Shown here piece by piece: positions 42,067-43,223 of a stretch of DNA of 43,223 nucleotides. Each line of letters begins with the position of its first letter. The first letter of the stretch is position 1. The notes below the pieces were generated by a model, which was not told where the DNA came from, searched no databases, and saw only the letters and a list, made by a program, of their open reading frames with translations. The translations under genes and the position numbers were made by a program. Origin of the DNA: Syntrophaceae bacterium UBA5761 (GTDB lineage Bacteria; Desulfobacterota; Syntrophia; Syntrophales; UBA4778); assembly GCA_002418885.1 (NCBI GenBank), contig DIEZ01000001.1:3043-46265 (forward strand), read 5' to 3'.

Positions 42067-43209
42067 TTGGGTCCTCACAAGCAACATTATGACGCTGTCG
42101 TCGTGGGCAGCAGCCCCAACGGCCTTGCTGCCGCGATAACGCTCCGCAGAAAATTTCCGTCGGTGGTTTTGCTGAAAGCGAAAGAAACCATCGGCGGCGG
42201 TTGTCGATCCGCGGCTTTGACGTTGCCCGGTTTCGTTCATGGCGTCTGTTCCACAGTTCATCCGCTGGCAATCTCGTCGGCTTTTTTTAGGTCGCTGGAA
42301 CTTCATCGTAGCGGCCTTTCCTGGGTCGACCCTGAAATACCGTTGGCCCACCCGTTTGAGGACGGCTCGGCCGTTTTCCTGCACCGCTCCCTGGACATCA
42401 CTGCCGATGCCTTGGGTCGGGACGGCAGGGCATACAAAGATCTTCTTCAGCCGTTTGTCGAGCGCCACGAAAGACTATTATCGTTGCTGTTGCGGCCGTT
42501 ACCCCTACCCGCCGCCCCGCTTTTGCTGGCCAAATTTGCGGCAAAGGCCCTTTTCCCCGCACAGAGTCTTGGAAAAAGGACTTTTGCAACCCAGCGCGCT
42601 TTGGCGCTTTTTTCCGGGCTTGCCGCCCATGCCATGATCCCCCTTCACCAACCCGCGACGGCGGCTTTTGGGATCATCCTTGCAACATTGGCCCATGCGG
42701 TGGGGTGGCCTTTTGTAAAAGGCGGGTCACAGAACCTGTCCGATGCCTTGGTTCGTTGTTTTCTGGAAGGCGGCGGCGAAATCGTCACGGACAGGCCGGT
42801 TCGCTCTTTGAAAGATATGCCGCCAGCGACATATTATTTTTTTGACGTCGCACCCAAGCAGTTATTGAACCTTCGCGGTTTGGACCTTACGGAACATTAC
42901 CGGCGACGGTTGGCCGGGTTTCGTTACGGACCGGGCGTCTATAAAATAGACTGGGCCTTGCAGGAGCCTATTCCCTGGAAGTCCGACCTCTGCCGAAGGG
43001 CAGGCACAATCCACCTGGGAAATTCGCACGCGGAGATCGCGACCTCCATACATTACGTAAATAGGGGCGAAATACCGCCGGAACCGTACGTAGTGCTGGC
43101 GCAACCGAGTCTATTCGACCATTCCCGGAGCCCGAAAGGCAGGCATACGGCCTGGGGGTACTGTCATGTTCCCAACGGTTCGGATGCGGATATGGCCGCT
43201 TTTATATGA
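42067..43209 (+). pseudogene. FAD-dependent oxidoreductase (phytoene desaturase-like), 3' part beyond the window, degenerating
   Basis: The protein reads HYDAVVVGSSPNGLAAAITL, a Rossmann FAD motif in which the usual GSGPNG has become GSSPNG, then AKETIGGGCRSAALTLPGFV with Lys where a Glu normally binds the ribose. KGGSQNLSDALVRCFLEGGG and a conserved C-terminal core (HLGNSHAEIATSIHYVNRGE, HTAWGYCHVPNGS) follow. The frame stops at 43209 within the region that should continue, and a shifted frame reads on to the window edge. No ATG is found near the N-terminus; the start given is a TTG near where homology begins. It overlaps no neighbour and follows the broken STAS gene directly. Substrate unknown. 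Confidence 0.6.
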
Positions 43210-43223
43210 AAATATTCACAACT

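Overview
The window reads like a chromosomal segment of an anaerobic, Gram-negative bacterium, most likely a Desulfobacterota/deltaproteobacterial lineage such as Syntrophales. That placement is an inference. It rests on a hybrid cluster protein (Hcp) island, a 2-hydroxyacyl-CoA dehydratase/benzoyl-CoA reductase-type enzyme with its ATP-dependent activator, ferredoxin-linked redox proteins, an AsmA-like DUF748 protein and an OmpA lipoprotein (hence an outer membrane), and a bacterial hopanoid cluster. No rRNA, tRNA, CRISPR array or phage module was recognised.

Layout. 1-2837 (minus strand): an Hcp-centred nitrosative/oxidative stress island (Crp/Fnr regulator, DUF1858 redox protein, hemerythrin, DUF6448 protein, cupin, hcp running off the left edge), with a perfect 16-bp palindrome between the regulator and the operon. 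3098-9093: a CDF metal exporter, an NCS2 purine permease, an HD phosphohydrolase and a four-PAS hybrid histidine kinase. 9094-9547: non-coding, with a REP-like palindrome and a good sigma70-type promoter. 9548-17599 (all plus): glutaredoxin, ferredoxin-thioredoxin reductase catalytic chain, an SDR, an internally deleted SDR pseudogene, an iron alcohol dehydrogenase, an acyl-CoA ligase, two dehydratase subunits and their activator. 17577-23687: a frameshifted SGNH hydrolase, a 48-residue DUF5989 membrane protein absent from most gene calls because of its size, a large DUF748 protein, and a VWA-OmpA lipoprotein, with back-to-back terminators between the last two. 23920-26371: fructose-1,6-bisphosphatase and class II aldolase (gluconeogenesis). 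26404-31413 (minus): the housekeeping block nifU-type scaffold, 2[4Fe-4S] ferredoxin, tmk, holB, ricT-like PSP1, metG. 31674-38600 (plus): a hopanoid cluster shc-hpnG-hpnA-hpnI-hpnK-hpnB. 38635-43223: accessory and decaying DNA: a transposase remnant, an intact Mrr-type endonuclease, a DUF1893 protein, a STAS-domain gene broken by two frameshifts, and a degenerating FAD-dependent oxidoreductase at the right edge.

How the genes fit together. The left island looks like a regulated defence against NO, hydroxylamine or oxygen. The central plus-strand run could activate a carboxylic acid to its CoA ester, dehydrate or reduce it with a ferredoxin-driven enzyme, and handle the alcohol/aldehyde or keto/hydroxy interconversions; the substrate cannot be read from sequence. 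The hopanoid genes cover cyclisation of squalene, release of adenine from adenosylhopane, and side-chain glycosylation/deacetylation; squalene synthesis, hpnH and hpnJ are not in this window. Most genes are intact, whereas broken ones are concentrated at 11.0, 17.6-18.7 and 38.6-43.2 kb, which suggests local gene decay more than general sequencing error.
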